From the NCBI GenBank assembly GCA_019421365.1, contig JAHZFJ010000007.1:79359-143358 (forward strand): a DNA stretch of 64,000 nucleotides, written 5' to 3'. This DNA comes from Lachnospiraceae bacterium. GTDB lineage: Bacteria; Bacillota; Clostridia; Lachnospirales; Lachnospiraceae. The position numbers were made by a program, and so were the translations under genes. The notes beneath the pieces are model-generated. The model saw only the letters and a list, made by a program, of their open reading frames with translations. It had not been told where the DNA came from and did not search any database. Within the stretch, counting starts at the first letter, position 1. Each line of letters starts with the position of its first letter. Of this stretch, positions 7,363 through 16,083 are shown one piece after another.

Positions 7363-8139
7363 TCATTCGAGATTCAATTTCTTTTTTAAGATATAGTGAA
7401 TGACTAGATATAAGACTGCTATAGCTATTAAAGTACCAATTAACGCAATTGGTAAAAGGATATGCAGATATGAAAGTATATCATTAGGATTTTTCACAAA
7501 TAGCCCTATTATCACAAGTACAATTAAAGAAACAACCTGCATTATCGTACCTAGTGCAATATAAGCAATTAGAGACCCCAGTATCTTGTTTTGGGTAATC
7601 ATTTGCCCTATTGAGATGCATAAATAGTAAAATAAGATTTGCATAGCTACTGCACAAATCATTAAGACAACTATATAGATTATATTCGCTATACCAAAGT
7701 ATTCTACAAGGTATGATAAGGAGTTAGATTCAATTGATGAATCCAAGCTAACTTCGTATGAAGTGGTATTAACTACAAGTAATACACTAGCGATTATCAG
7801 CGAAAAAGTAACGATTGTGCTAAGCATTCCAGTAGTAAATTTTGATAATATTAGCTCATGTGTGCTTACTGGTAAGGTAAACATCAAATAGCCTTCCCCA
7901 GTCATAAAATTCTTGTAGAAACGATAGATTACTAGGCAGATTGTAAAGGCTGCTAATAAAATTAAGCTAAGGACATATCCCAAATAGAACATATTCGTTA
8001 CAAATGGTAAGTGGTCATTGAAAAATGATATATGACTTATTCCTATGACTGTAAGAGTAGTGAATAATAATATGATGTATAAGGGAATTAAGTATCGTAG
8101 GTTTGCCCTACATTCATGCTTTAATAATTTGGTATACAT
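7363..8139 (-). CDS. ABC-2 type transporter membrane protein
   Basis: A 258-residue hydrophobic protein with about six membrane spans: 'YLIPLYIILLFTTLTVIGI' near 16-34, then groups near 50-70, 105-125, 150-175, 185-210 and 225-250. The pattern is that of the permease in YtrA-regulated ABC operons, with one large ABC-2-like membrane protein. It overlaps the ATPase gene by 19 bases, so the two are translationally coupled. The ribosome site is GGGAGGTG before the ATG at 8139. The substrate is not evident. Such operons in Firmicutes often respond to cell-wall antibiotics, but nothing here fixes this. Confidence 0.8.
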   Translation of the reverse strand: MYTKLLKHECRANLRYLIPLYIILLFTTLTVIGISHISFFNDHLPFVTNMFYLGYVLSLILLAAFTICLVIYRFYKNFMTGEGYLMFTLPVSTHELILSKFTTGMLSTIVTFSLIIASVLLVVNTTSYEVSLDSSIESNSLSYLVEYFGIANIIYIVVLMICAVAMQILFYYLCISIGQMITQNKILGSLIAYIALGTIMQVVSLIVLVIIGLFVKNPNDILSYLHILLPIALIGTLIAIAVLYLVIHYILKKKLNLE

Positions 8140-8855
8140 TTGAACACCTCCCTAAAATAAGAATCAATTGACATATGATTGCTGCCACGAATATGATCTG
8201 CACTTTCATGGAGCATTACAGTTCCATTGTTCAAGAAAATGGCTTCGTCTAGGATCATTTCAACTTCGGATATTAAGTGGGTAGAGATTAGTACGGTCGC
8301 ATTCTCTGAGTAGTTTGTTATAATTGTGTTAAGTATATAGTCTCTTGCAGCAGGGTCAACCCCGCCTATAGGCTCGTCGAGACAATAAAGCATGGCGTCA
8401 CGGCTCATTACTAAAAGAAGTTGTAATTTTTCTTTCATACCTTTAGACATGGATTTCATCTTCATCTCAGGTTTTAGATTGAGTAGTTTGAGCATCTCGA
8501 AAGCTTTCTTGATATCGAAATCGCTATAAAAATCAGCGAAGAATTCAATAATTTGTTTTGCGGTCATATAATTGCTGAGATAAGTTGCATCAGGAAGATA
8601 GGATATTATTTTCTTGGTCTCAACGCCAGGTGTATGACCATTAATTCTAATTTCTCCTTTATCGGGAACAAGTAAACCATTAATTAGCTTGAGAAATGTA
8701 GATTTTCCACTTCCGTTTGATCCTAATAAGCCAATTATTTTACCTTGATTTAAAGTTAGGGTAACATCCGACAAAGCGTGAATGTTTTGAAAAGATTTAC
8801 TGACAGAGTCGCAGGTTAATATGACATCTGATGCATCTGATTTAGATGGTTTCAT
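8121..8855 (-). CDS. ABC transporter ATP-binding protein
   Basis: A 244-residue ATPase with Walker A 'GLLGSNGSGKST' near 42-53, an ABC signature variant 'SMSKGMKEKL' near 134-143, Walker B 'AMLYCLDEP' and the H-loop 'LISTHL'. The signature departs from LSGGQ, as is common in the YtrB/BcrA-like branch. It lies between the GntR regulator and the permease in one minus-strand operon. The ATG at 8855 is preceded by AAAGGAC. Confidence 0.92.
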   Translation of the reverse strand: MKPSKSDASDVILTCDSVSKSFQNIHALSDVTLTLNQGKIIGLLGSNGSGKSTFLKLINGLLVPDKGEIRINGHTPGVETKKIISYLPDATYLSNYMTAKQIIEFFADFYSDFDIKKAFEMLKLLNLKPEMKMKSMSKGMKEKLQLLLVMSRDAMLYCLDEPIGGVDPAARDYILNTIITNYSENATVLISTHLISEVEMILDEAIFLNNGTVMLHESADHIRGSNHMSIDSYFREVFKCIPNY

Positions 8856-8922
8856 AGATTTCGTCCTTTCTTATTTAAATTCTAATTAGTATCATTTGTA
8901 AGTTATAGTGTTTTATAGTGAT

Positions 8923-9303
8923 TTAGCTATCTAGTTCTGAATGTTGTATGGTTTCCTCTTCGATTAATGTTTGGATTTCTTGGTTAGTAAAACCAAGAGT
9001 CTTCATATGTGTAATAAAATCTTGAACCTCTTTTTTCGCAATATCTCGTTTCATTGTTTCTAACAACTCCTTATTATCAGTTATAAAGCGTCCGCTTGTT
9101 CTTTGTGAATAGACGAGTCCATTTCTTTCAAGTTCTGAAAGCGCTTTTTGCATAGTATTTGGATTTACCATTGCATGGGCAGCAAGTTCACGTACGGAAG
9201 GAAATTTGTCTCCGGGTTTGTATTTGCCAGAAAGAATATCCAGCTCAATTTGTTCCATAATTTGCAGATATACTGGTTTATCACTATTTAGTTTAAAGCT
9301 CAA
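8923..9303 (-). CDS. GntR-family repressor, YtrA subfamily
   Basis: A 126-residue regulator: an N-terminal winged helix ('PVYLQIMEQIELDILSGKYK', 'FPSVRELAAHAMVNPNTMQK', 'ALSELERNGLVYSQRTSGRF') and a short helical tail in place of a large effector domain, which defines the YtrA branch. The chosen start is TTG at 9303-9301, with AAAGGAGGTG eight bases upstream; the longer open frame to 9453 runs through the promoter. It heads the operon with the two ABC genes and probably represses it. A perfect palindrome at 9341-9360, just downstream of the -10, is the likely operator. Confidence 0.9.
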   Translation of the reverse strand: MSFKLNSDKPVYLQIMEQIELDILSGKYKPGDKFPSVRELAAHAMVNPNTMQKALSELERNGLVYSQRTSGRFITDNKELLETMKRDIAKKEVQDFITHMKTLGFTNQEIQTLIEEETIQHSELDS

Positions 9304-9340
9304 AGTGAATTCACCTCCTTTGTTGTATCGATTGTATCGC

Positions 9341-9360
9341 TGTATTAATGACTTAATACA
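9341..9360. promoter_or_regulatory. Palindromic operator of the GntR-ABC operon
   Basis: TGTATTAA-TGAC-TTAATACA has perfect eight-base arms. It lies immediately after the -10 hexamer of the minus-strand promoter, covering the start of transcription, the classic site for repression by a YtrA-type dimer. Confidence 0.7.
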
Positions 9361-9389
9361 ATAATACAATAGATAGAAGATATTGTAAA
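9361..9389 (-). promoter_or_regulatory. Promoter of the GntR-ABC operon
   Basis: On the minus strand, TTTACA (9389-9384) and TATTAT (9366-9361) are 17 bases apart, directly upstream of the palindrome. Confidence 0.75.
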
Positions 9390-9547
9390 GTATTAATTTT
9401 ATTAATATCAAATTTTCTATATTGCATGAAAATTTTGAAAAATTCACTTGCATTTTTAATTTTCATATGGTATCATTAATTTTGTTGATAGCAGTTATAA
9501 AAAATTGTTATTAAACATTCATACATATTATGGATGTGAATAAATAA

Positions 9548-9630
9548 GCCGGCATGTCGGAATGGCAGACGAGGCAGACTCAAAATCTGTTGGTGGCAAC
9601 GCCGTGTGGGTTCAAGTCCCACTGCCGGCA
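9548..9630 (+). tRNA. tRNA-Leu (anticodon CAA)
   Basis: An 83-base cloverleaf. The acceptor stem GCCGGCA (9548-9554) pairs with TGCCGGC (9623-9629), with discriminator A at 9630. The anticodon stem GCAGA/TCTGT encloses the loop CTCAAAA, giving anticodon CAA. A long class II variable arm (TGGTGGCAACGCCG) and the T-loop GGTTCAAGTCC are present. CCA is not encoded. Confidence 0.97.
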
Positions 9631-9649
9631 TATAATGTGATGATTAAGT

Positions 9650-9697
9650 TCCGCATTAGAATATTTGTTTAAAGCAAATATTTTAATGCGGATTTTT
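9650..9697 (+). terminator. Terminator after tRNA-Leu
   Basis: TCCGCATTA (9650-9658) pairs with TAATGCGGA (9684-9692). An inner AATATTTG/CAAATATT helix extends it, and TTTTT follows. Confidence 0.9.
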
Positions 9698-9917
9698 CGT
9701 ACTATATAGTGAACAATCTAAAAAGAGAACGATGTAATATAGTTGAGTTAATTTGGTGGTATATGAATTTTGTGAAATAATTTCTTTTTAAAAAGGAATG
9801 TTCGTGTTATTATATAATTAAAGCCAACTATCAAAATGGTATCATTGGTACTTTGGAATTATCATTTAGTTCATGACTGAGATAGTAAGGGCTTTGGAAA
9901 GGAGTATGTTTAATAAT

Positions 9918-10475
9918 ATGACTTGCAAAGAAGCACAAGGTCTAATTATGCCATATATTAATGACAAATTAGATGTCGATCAATTAGAAGAATTTTTAGA
10001 GCATATTGAATATTGTTCGGATTGCAAAGAAGAATTAGAAGTTTATTTTACGCTCCTGACTGGTATGAAGCAACTTGATGAAGATAAGAATTTGTCAGGT
10101 GATTTACACATTGATTTTGTAAAATCACTACATAAGTCGGAAGAAAGAATACGAAGAGCAAGACTCAATTATGTTCGTAAGAGAATGATTTATGTAATTA
10201 TTTGTTGTGTATTCTGTATTATGGTCAATGTGAATACTAACGCAGTAACTGAGTTAGAGACACCAAATGAATCCAAAGAAGAGAGTACGTATTTTATGAA
10301 GTATTATTATTTTTTGGACAAACAGAATGCATTGAATAGTGAGATTGAGAAACATTATGAAGAATTGATGGAGTTTATTATAGAACGCCAAGCAAATAAA
10401 ATCATTGAGTTTAATAATCGGATTACTGATAAGTCATTAAATTATAATAATGGTAAGATAGGTGATAAAAAGTAA
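9918..10475 (+). CDS. Zinc-finger (ZAS-like) single-pass membrane protein, putative anti-sigma factor
   Basis: About 185 residues. The N-terminus has the zinc-binding anti-sigma pattern: 'MTCKEAQGLIMPYIN' and 'EFLEHIEYCSDCKEEL' supply H-x3-C-x2-C. A basic stretch ('RIRRARLNYVRKR') precedes one transmembrane helix 'MIYVIICCVFCIMVNVNT', and a charged extracellular domain of about 75 residues follows. No sigma factor gene is adjacent, which is unusual for this class. Start choice is uncertain: ATG 9918 lies 13 bases after GGAAAGGAG, ATG 9906 is too close to it, and ATG 9873 has no site. Confidence 0.65.
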   Translation: MTCKEAQGLIMPYINDKLDVDQLEEFLEHIEYCSDCKEELEVYFTLLTGMKQLDEDKNLSGDLHIDFVKSLHKSEERIRRARLNYVRKRMIYVIICCVFCIMVNVNTNAVTELETPNESKEESTYFMKYYYFLDKQNALNSEIEKHYEELMEFIIERQANKIIEFNNRITDKSLNYNNGKIGDKK

Positions 10476-10559
10476 AAAAGGTAGTGGCATAACAAAATAG
10501 AAATGTTAGATACTATCAATATAAAGAGCAAGAGTTGGAACGTGGAAAGGAATTAAAAA

Positions 10560-13247
10560 ATGAGTGATAAAATAGTATTGATAGATGGAAATAGTATTAT
10601 TAATCGTGCTTTTTATGGAGTGCCTGATTTAACGAATTCAGAGGGGATTCATACGAACGCGATTTATGGATTTATTAACATCATGTTGAAGATATTAGAA
10701 GAAGAGCAAGCGCAGTATTTAGCAGTTGCGTTCGATGTGAAACATCCAACATTTCGTCATATCAAATACCCAGAATATAAAGGTACTAGAAAAGGAATGC
10801 CAGAAGAATTACGTGAGCAAGTGCCGCTATTAAAAGAAGTATTACATGCTATGGGTGTTCGTACAATTGAGAAAGCTGGATATGAAGCGGATGATATTCT
10901 TGGTACTATTGCAACGAGATGTAGCGAACAAGGAATGAATGTCTCATTAGTTTCAGGAGACCGAGATTTATTACAGCTTGCTTCAGATAGGATCCTAATA
11001 CGAATTCCTAAAACAAAGCGTGGAGGAACAGAGATAGAGAATTACAATACAGCTGAAGTAGTTGAGAAGTACCAAGTTACTCCTACGCAGATTATAGATT
11101 TAAAAGGGTTAATGGGGGATGCATCGGATAATATTCCTGGTGTACCTGGTATTGGAGAGAAAACAGCTGCTAAAATACTTATGGCATTTGAAACGGTAGA
11201 GAATGCATATGCACATATAGATGAAGTTATGCCGAATAAAGCGAGAGAATCCTTACGTGAACATTATGATTTGGCAGTGTTAAGTAAAGAGCTTGCAACG
11301 ATTAAAGTAGATTGTGAGCTAGACTATACCTTAGAAGAGACAAAGATGCCTTCCCTTTTCACACCAGAAGCCTTTGCTCTATTCAAGCGTTTCGAATTCA
11401 AGAGTCTTCTTAACAAGTTCGAAGGAGATGTGAGTCGCAACGATAAGATGGAAGAAAAATTCGTAGAGGTTACTTCGAAAGAAGAAGCGGATAAGATTTT
11501 TAATTCTATACTTGGATTAAAAGAAGCAAGAGATTTAAAAGAACTAGTAACTGATGGAATCAGTACTGACAGAGTAGGTCTTATGTTAGCCTGTATAGAA
11601 GGTAGTATAGTAGGGGTAGCGGTAACCTATTCAGAAGAAAAGAGTTATTACCTTTCAGTTAGTGAAGGGATTTCCGTGGAATATATACTTGAACAAGTAA
11701 ATAGAATAATAGAAAAGAATATTATGCTGTCGACTGTATCTTTAAAGGAAATGCTTCCGTATATTCAAGCAACAAGCGAGAGTAAAGTCTATGATATGGG
11801 GCTTGCTTCTTATGTAATGAACCCATTAAAAGATACGTATCATTATGATGATATTGCTAGAGATTATCTAGGAATGGCAGTTCCTTCAAGAGAAGAATTG
11901 TTTGGTAAAACAAAGGAAAAAGAAATCTTTGAAAGCAAAAAAGAGGTATATACGTATTTTATTTGTTACCATAGTTATATTGCATATCTTGCCTTAGAGA
12001 AGTTAAGCATGCAGTTGCATGAGGCGAATTCTTTGGAGTTATTTGTGGATATTGAGATGCCACTTATCTATACTCTATACGATATGGAATTTAGAGGAAT
12101 CCGTGTTAATAAAGAAGCGTTAAAAGAATATGGAAATCAACTAGAGGTTCGCATTAAAGAATTAGAGAAAAAGATTTATGAACATGCAGGGGAAGAGTTT
12201 AATATTAACTCGCCAAAGCAATTAGGAATCATTTTATTCGAAAAATTACACATGCCATTTGCAAAGAAAACAAAGACGGGCTATTCCACATCGGCAGATG
12301 TGTTAGAGAAGTTACGTAGCGAAGACCCAGTTATCGATGAAATCTTAGAATATCGTCAATTAACGAAATTAAAATCTACGTATGCAGATGGTTTGGCAAC
12401 ATATATTGCTGATGATAATCGTATCCATGGTAAATTCAATCAGACAATTACGGCGACAGGACGTATTAGTAGTACAGAACCAAACCTTCAAAATATTCCA
12501 ATACGTATGGAATTAGGTCGTCAGATCCGTAAAGTTTTCATACCAGAAGATGGATATGTATTCCTAGATGCGGATTATTCACAAATCGAATTACGTGTAC
12601 TTGCTCATATGTCAGATGATGAGAGACTTATTGAAGCCTACAAACAAGAACAAGATATTCATAAAATAACTGCATCACAAGTATTCCATACGCCACTTGA
12701 TGAAGTAACGAATGCACAACGTAGTAATGCAAAAGCTGTTAACTTCGGAATTGTATATGGAATTAGTTCGTTCAGTCTTGGTCAAGATCTTAATATAACG
12801 AAGAAGGAAGCGGATGTATATATTAAGAAGTATTTTGAAACGTATCCAAGGGTTAAGGAATTCCTTGATAATCTTGTTGAAGAAGGTAAGAAAAATGGAT
12901 ATGTTACTTCCTTATTCAATAGAAGAAGGCCAATACCAGAATTAAGCTCAAGTAATTTCATGCAACGTTCTTTTGGAGAACGCGTAGCTATGAATTCGCC
13001 AATTCAAGGTACTGCGGCAGATATTATTAAAATTGCTATGATTCGTACAAATCAGAAGTTAAAAGACTTGAAATTAAAATCGAGATTATTGTTACAAATC
13101 CACGATGAATTATTAATTGAGACTCATAAAGATGAAATTGAACAAGTTGCAACAATTCTGAAAGACGAGATGCAAGGAGCAGCAACGCTTCATGTACCTC
13201 TTGAAGTAGAAGTGAAACAAGGTAGCAATTGGTACGAAGCTAAGTAG
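10560..13247 (+). CDS. polA: DNA polymerase I
   Basis: 895 residues, full length. Residues 1-290 are the 5' nuclease ('IDGNSIINRAFYG', 'GYEADDILGT', 'GDASDNIPGVPGIGEKTA'). Residues 300-490 hold a 3'-5' exonuclease-like fold whose catalytic DxE is missing, as in many Firmicute and Taq enzymes, so proofreading should be absent. The polymerase domain is intact: motif A 'DADYSQIELRVLAHM', motif B 'RSNAKAVNFGIVYG' and motif C 'QIHDELLIE'. It acts in Okazaki fragment processing and repair. The ATG follows GGAAAGGAA. It heads a plus-strand cluster with coaE, an ftsA-like gene and a GGDEF gene; the polA-coaE pairing is common in Firmicutes. Confidence 0.97.
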   Translation: MSDKIVLIDGNSIINRAFYGVPDLTNSEGIHTNAIYGFINIMLKILEEEQAQYLAVAFDVKHPTFRHIKYPEYKGTRKGMPEELREQVPLLKEVLHAMGVRTIEKAGYEADDILGTIATRCSEQGMNVSLVSGDRDLLQLASDRILIRIPKTKRGGTEIENYNTAEVVEKYQVTPTQIIDLKGLMGDASDNIPGVPGIGEKTAAKILMAFETVENAYAHIDEVMPNKARESLREHYDLAVLSKELATIKVDCELDYTLEETKMPSLFTPEAFALFKRFEFKSLLNKFEGDVSRNDKMEEKFVEVTSKEEADKIFNSILGLKEARDLKELVTDGISTDRVGLMLACIEGSIVGVAVTYSEEKSYYLSVSEGISVEYILEQVNRIIEKNIMLSTVSLKEMLPYIQATSESKVYDMGLASYVMNPLKDTYHYDDIARDYLGMAVPSREELFGKTKEKEIFESKKEVYTYFICYHSYIAYLALEKLSMQLHEANSLELFVDIEMPLIYTLYDMEFRGIRVNKEALKEYGNQLEVRIKELEKKIYEHAGEEFNINSPKQLGIILFEKLHMPFAKKTKTGYSTSADVLEKLRSEDPVIDEILEYRQLTKLKSTYADGLATYIADDNRIHGKFNQTITATGRISSTEPNLQNIPIRMELGRQIRKVFIPEDGYVFLDADYSQIELRVLAHMSDDERLIEAYKQEQDIHKITASQVFHTPLDEVTNAQRSNAKAVNFGIVYGISSFSLGQDLNITKKEADVYIKKYFETYPRVKEFLDNLVEEGKKNGYVTSLFNRRRPIPELSSSNFMQRSFGERVAMNSPIQGTAADIIKIAMIRTNQKLKDLKLKSRLLLQIHDELLIETHKDEIEQVATILKDEMQGAATLHVPLEVEVKQGSNWYEAK

Positions 13248-13291
13248 CATATAAAACGCAGATTACTATAGGGAAGGAATAGTACTCTTTA

Positions 13292-13900
13292 ATGAAGATA
13301 ATAGGATTAATGGGAGGTGTCGGCAGCGGTAAATCAACCGTAGCTGACATCTTAGAAAAAAAATATGGTGCACATCTTATAATTACCGATGATATTGCCA
13401 AAAGATTATATGAAAAAGGGGAAGAAAGTTACCAAAAGATAGTTTCATACTTTGGTACGGGAATCCTTAATAAAGATGGTGAAATTAATCGGAAGAAATT
13501 AAGTGAGATTGTATTTGCAGATAAAGATAAGTTAGAAAAGCTGAACTCTTTCGTTCATCCTTTAGTAATGCAATGTGTTATTAAAGAGATTGATGAGATA
13601 AAGACTACAAATGAGCATACGTCGAAAGAAAAACAAGTCCCTTATATTGTAATAGAAACCGCTTTATTGATTGAAGCAGGATATCGAGATTTGTGTGATA
13701 CTGTGTGGTATGTAGCTGTTGAGGAAGAAGTTCGTAAACAAAGATTAATGAATATCCGTGGTTATTCGGAAGAAAAAATTAGTGCAATTCTAAAAAATCA
13801 AATGAGCGATAAGGATTATAGTGACAATTGTGACAGAATATTGTATAATAATGGGGAATTGTATGATTTGGAGAAAGAGATACAATTTTTACTAGTTTAA
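13292..13900 (+). CDS. coaE: Dephospho-CoA kinase
   Basis: 202 residues; phosphorylates dephospho-CoA in the last step of coenzyme A synthesis, in the cytoplasm. The N-terminal P-loop is 'GLMGGVGSGKST', followed by 'ITDDIAKRLYEKG', with the LID 'RLMNIRGYSEEKISAIL' towards the end; the length is usual. Translation from ATG 13292 is fixed by homology. The nearest purine-rich stretch (GGGAAGGAA) is about 13 bases away, farther than usual. It starts 44 bases after polA and is probably in the same transcript. Confidence 0.95.
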   Translation: MKIIGLMGGVGSGKSTVADILEKKYGAHLIITDDIAKRLYEKGEESYQKIVSYFGTGILNKDGEINRKKLSEIVFADKDKLEKLNSFVHPLVMQCVIKEIDEIKTTNEHTSKEKQVPYIVIETALLIEAGYRDLCDTVWYVAVEEEVRKQRLMNIRGYSEEKISAILKNQMSDKDYSDNCDRILYNNGELYDLEKEIQFLLV

Positions 13901-13912
13901 CATTAATAAATA

Positions 13913-13921
13913 TGCTATAAT
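13913..13921 (+). promoter_or_regulatory. Extended -10 promoter before the FtsA-like gene
   Basis: TGC-TATAAT matches the extended -10 form (TGN-TATAAT). No good -35 hexamer lies upstream. It could give the downstream pair expression independent of polA-coaE. Confidence 0.5.
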
Positions 13922-13974
13922 TAATTTATTGTAAAAAAAGATATTATAAAGCACGATTTTGGGGGCAACATTCA

Positions 13975-16080
13975 ATGGAACAGACAAGATATCCAAAACA
14001 TATGGTATTCGGATTAGATATCGGTACAAGAAGCATTGTGGGTACAGTAGGGTATCGAGAGAATGATCATAACTTCACAGTAGCTGCTATCTGTGTGAAA
14101 GAGCATGATACTAGGGCAATGTTAGATGGTCAGATACATGACATTGGAAAAGTATCAGAGTCCATTGCTTACATTAAAAAAGAGTTAGAAAAAGAACTAA
14201 ATGTGACACTGACTGATGTGTGTATTGCAGCAGCAGGTCGTGTTCTTAAGACGATAACTGTTAGAGCAGATTATGAATTTCAGACGGAAACATCTGTTAC
14301 AGATGTACACATTCACTCGTTAGACTTATTGGCTGTTGAAAAAGCTTATGATGATATACGCGCAGAGATGCAGAATGAGAATATCGATTTTTATTGTGTT
14401 GCATATACACCTGTACATTATTATTTGAATGATTATCCTATTCTGAAATTAGAAGATCATAAGGCAAACAAGATTAGTGTTGAACTTTTAGCAACATTTT
14501 TACCAGAAGAAGTTATTGATGGTTTATATAGTGCTGTAGAGAAAGCGGGATTACAAGTAGCTAATTTAACATTAGAACCAATTGCGGCAATTAATGTAGC
14601 AATACCTGAGAAATTCAGAATGCTTAATATTGCGTTGGTTGATGTTGGTGCAGGTACATCAGATATATCAATTACCAAAGATGGAAGTATTATTGCCTAT
14701 GGAATGATACCGTATGCAGGTGATGAACTTACAGAAGCAATTATGCAAAAATATCTTGTGGAATTCACAGTAGCAGAGAAGATAAAACTGGCGTGTTTAA
14801 AGAAAAAGACAGTATCATATAAGGATATTATGGGAATATCTCATAAGACATCAACGGAAGAGATTAAAGAATCGTTGAAAGAAACCGTTACATTCATAAC
14901 GAAGAATATAGCAGATAAGATTATTGAACTAAATGGTGGGAAAACAGTTAGTGCAGTGTTTGTAGTAGGCGGTGGTGGCAAGATTCCTGGGTTTGTAGAT
15001 ACATTAGCTGATAATTTAGCACTGCCAAAAGAGCGCGTTGCGCTTAGAGGAGAAGAAGTATTAACCGAAGTTCGATTCTTACCAGAGAAAATTAAGAAGG
15101 ATCCACTGCTTGTTACGCCAATTGGTATCTGTCTTAATTATTATGAACAGAAGAATAATTTTATCTTCGTTACTGTGAATGGAGAACGTACGAAATTATA
15201 TGATAATAATAAACTTACGATTGTTGATGCCGCAATTCAATTTGGCTTTCCTAATGAGAAACTATTTCCAAGGAGAGGTAAGGCAATTCAATATACAGTA
15301 AACGGTCAAACGCGAATGACTCGTGGCGAATTAGGTGAGGCAGCTATTGTTAAGCTTAATGGCAAAGAGACAGGTATTAATACCCCAATTGTTCAACATG
15401 ATAAGATTGAGATTGTAGAATCAACAATAGGGAAAGATGCAGAGATTTTTATTAGTCAAATCCCTGAATATCAAAGTACTATAGAGTTCATGTTTAATAA
15501 TAAGAAGATTATATGTCCGAAGTTTGTAGTGGCAAACCAAAAGCTGGAGTCGGAATATTATTCGATCAGTGACGGTGATAGCATAGAGATTCTTAATTAT
15601 TATACATTGGGACAAATATTGGAATTTATGGATTTGCCATATCAAGATGATATTAAGGTTAATAATGTATATGCTAGCGTAGATGACAAGGTCTATGAGA
15701 ACTTTACAATTGCATACGAGCGTGTTAGTGAAGTGAGTTTTCGAGAGATTAGTGAAGCATCACTAGAAACTACAACCATAGATGATTTAGAAGAAACATC
15801 ACACAATCTTGAGAATGACAAAATGGGTGCAGAAAAGACTACGTATTATGCAAACACAACCCAAACAACCAACAAAGAGATTCATATTCTGGTAAATGGA
15901 CAAAGAATAACGCTAAAAGGAAAAGACAAATATATTTTTGTTGACATACTTGACTATTATGCATTCGACATGACGATAGCAAGAGGAACATCGTTAGTTC
16001 TTAAGGTAAACCAACAACCAGCGGAATTCTCAAGTCCAATTGAGAATGAGGATGTAATTGATATATATTGGGAGGAATAA
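13975..16080 (+). CDS. FtsA/PilM-like actin-fold ATPase with long C-terminal extension
   Basis: 701 residues, much longer than FtsA (about 420). The actin-type nucleotide site is clear: phosphate 1 'FGLDIGTRSIVGTVGY', phosphate 2 'VDVGAGTSDISI' and adenosine 'VVGGGGKIPGF'. 'DGQIHDIGKV' and 'AAAGRVLKT' match the FtsA SHS2 region. From about residue 370 on, the protein has beta-rich modules rich in 'VNG' turns ('VTVNGERTKLYD', 'YTVNGQTRMTRGELG', 'ILVNGQRITLKG') in place of the membrane-targeting amphipathic helix. The ATG follows GGGGGC. A GGDEF protein starts four bases after its stop, so the two are co-translated. A role in the cell envelope or division is likely, but the true ftsA would normally sit next to ftsZ. 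Confidence 0.75.
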   Translation: MEQTRYPKHMVFGLDIGTRSIVGTVGYRENDHNFTVAAICVKEHDTRAMLDGQIHDIGKVSESIAYIKKELEKELNVTLTDVCIAAAGRVLKTITVRADYEFQTETSVTDVHIHSLDLLAVEKAYDDIRAEMQNENIDFYCVAYTPVHYYLNDYPILKLEDHKANKISVELLATFLPEEVIDGLYSAVEKAGLQVANLTLEPIAAINVAIPEKFRMLNIALVDVGAGTSDISITKDGSIIAYGMIPYAGDELTEAIMQKYLVEFTVAEKIKLACLKKKTVSYKDIMGISHKTSTEEIKESLKETVTFITKNIADKIIELNGGKTVSAVFVVGGGGKIPGFVDTLADNLALPKERVALRGEEVLTEVRFLPEKIKKDPLLVTPIGICLNYYEQKNNFIFVTVNGERTKLYDNNKLTIVDAAIQFGFPNEKLFPRRGKAIQYTVNGQTRMTRGELGEAAIVKLNGKETGINTPIVQHDKIEIVESTIGKDAEIFISQIPEYQSTIEFMFNNKKIICPKFVVANQKLESEYYSISDGDSIEILNYYTLGQILEFMDLPYQDDIKVNNVYASVDDKVYENFTIAYERVSEVSFREISEASLETTTIDDLEETSHNLENDKMGAEKTTYYANTTQTTNKEIHILVNGQRITLKGKDKYIFVDILDYYAFDMTIARGTSLVLKVNQQPAEFSSPIENEDVIDIYWEE

Positions 16081-16083
16081 GTC

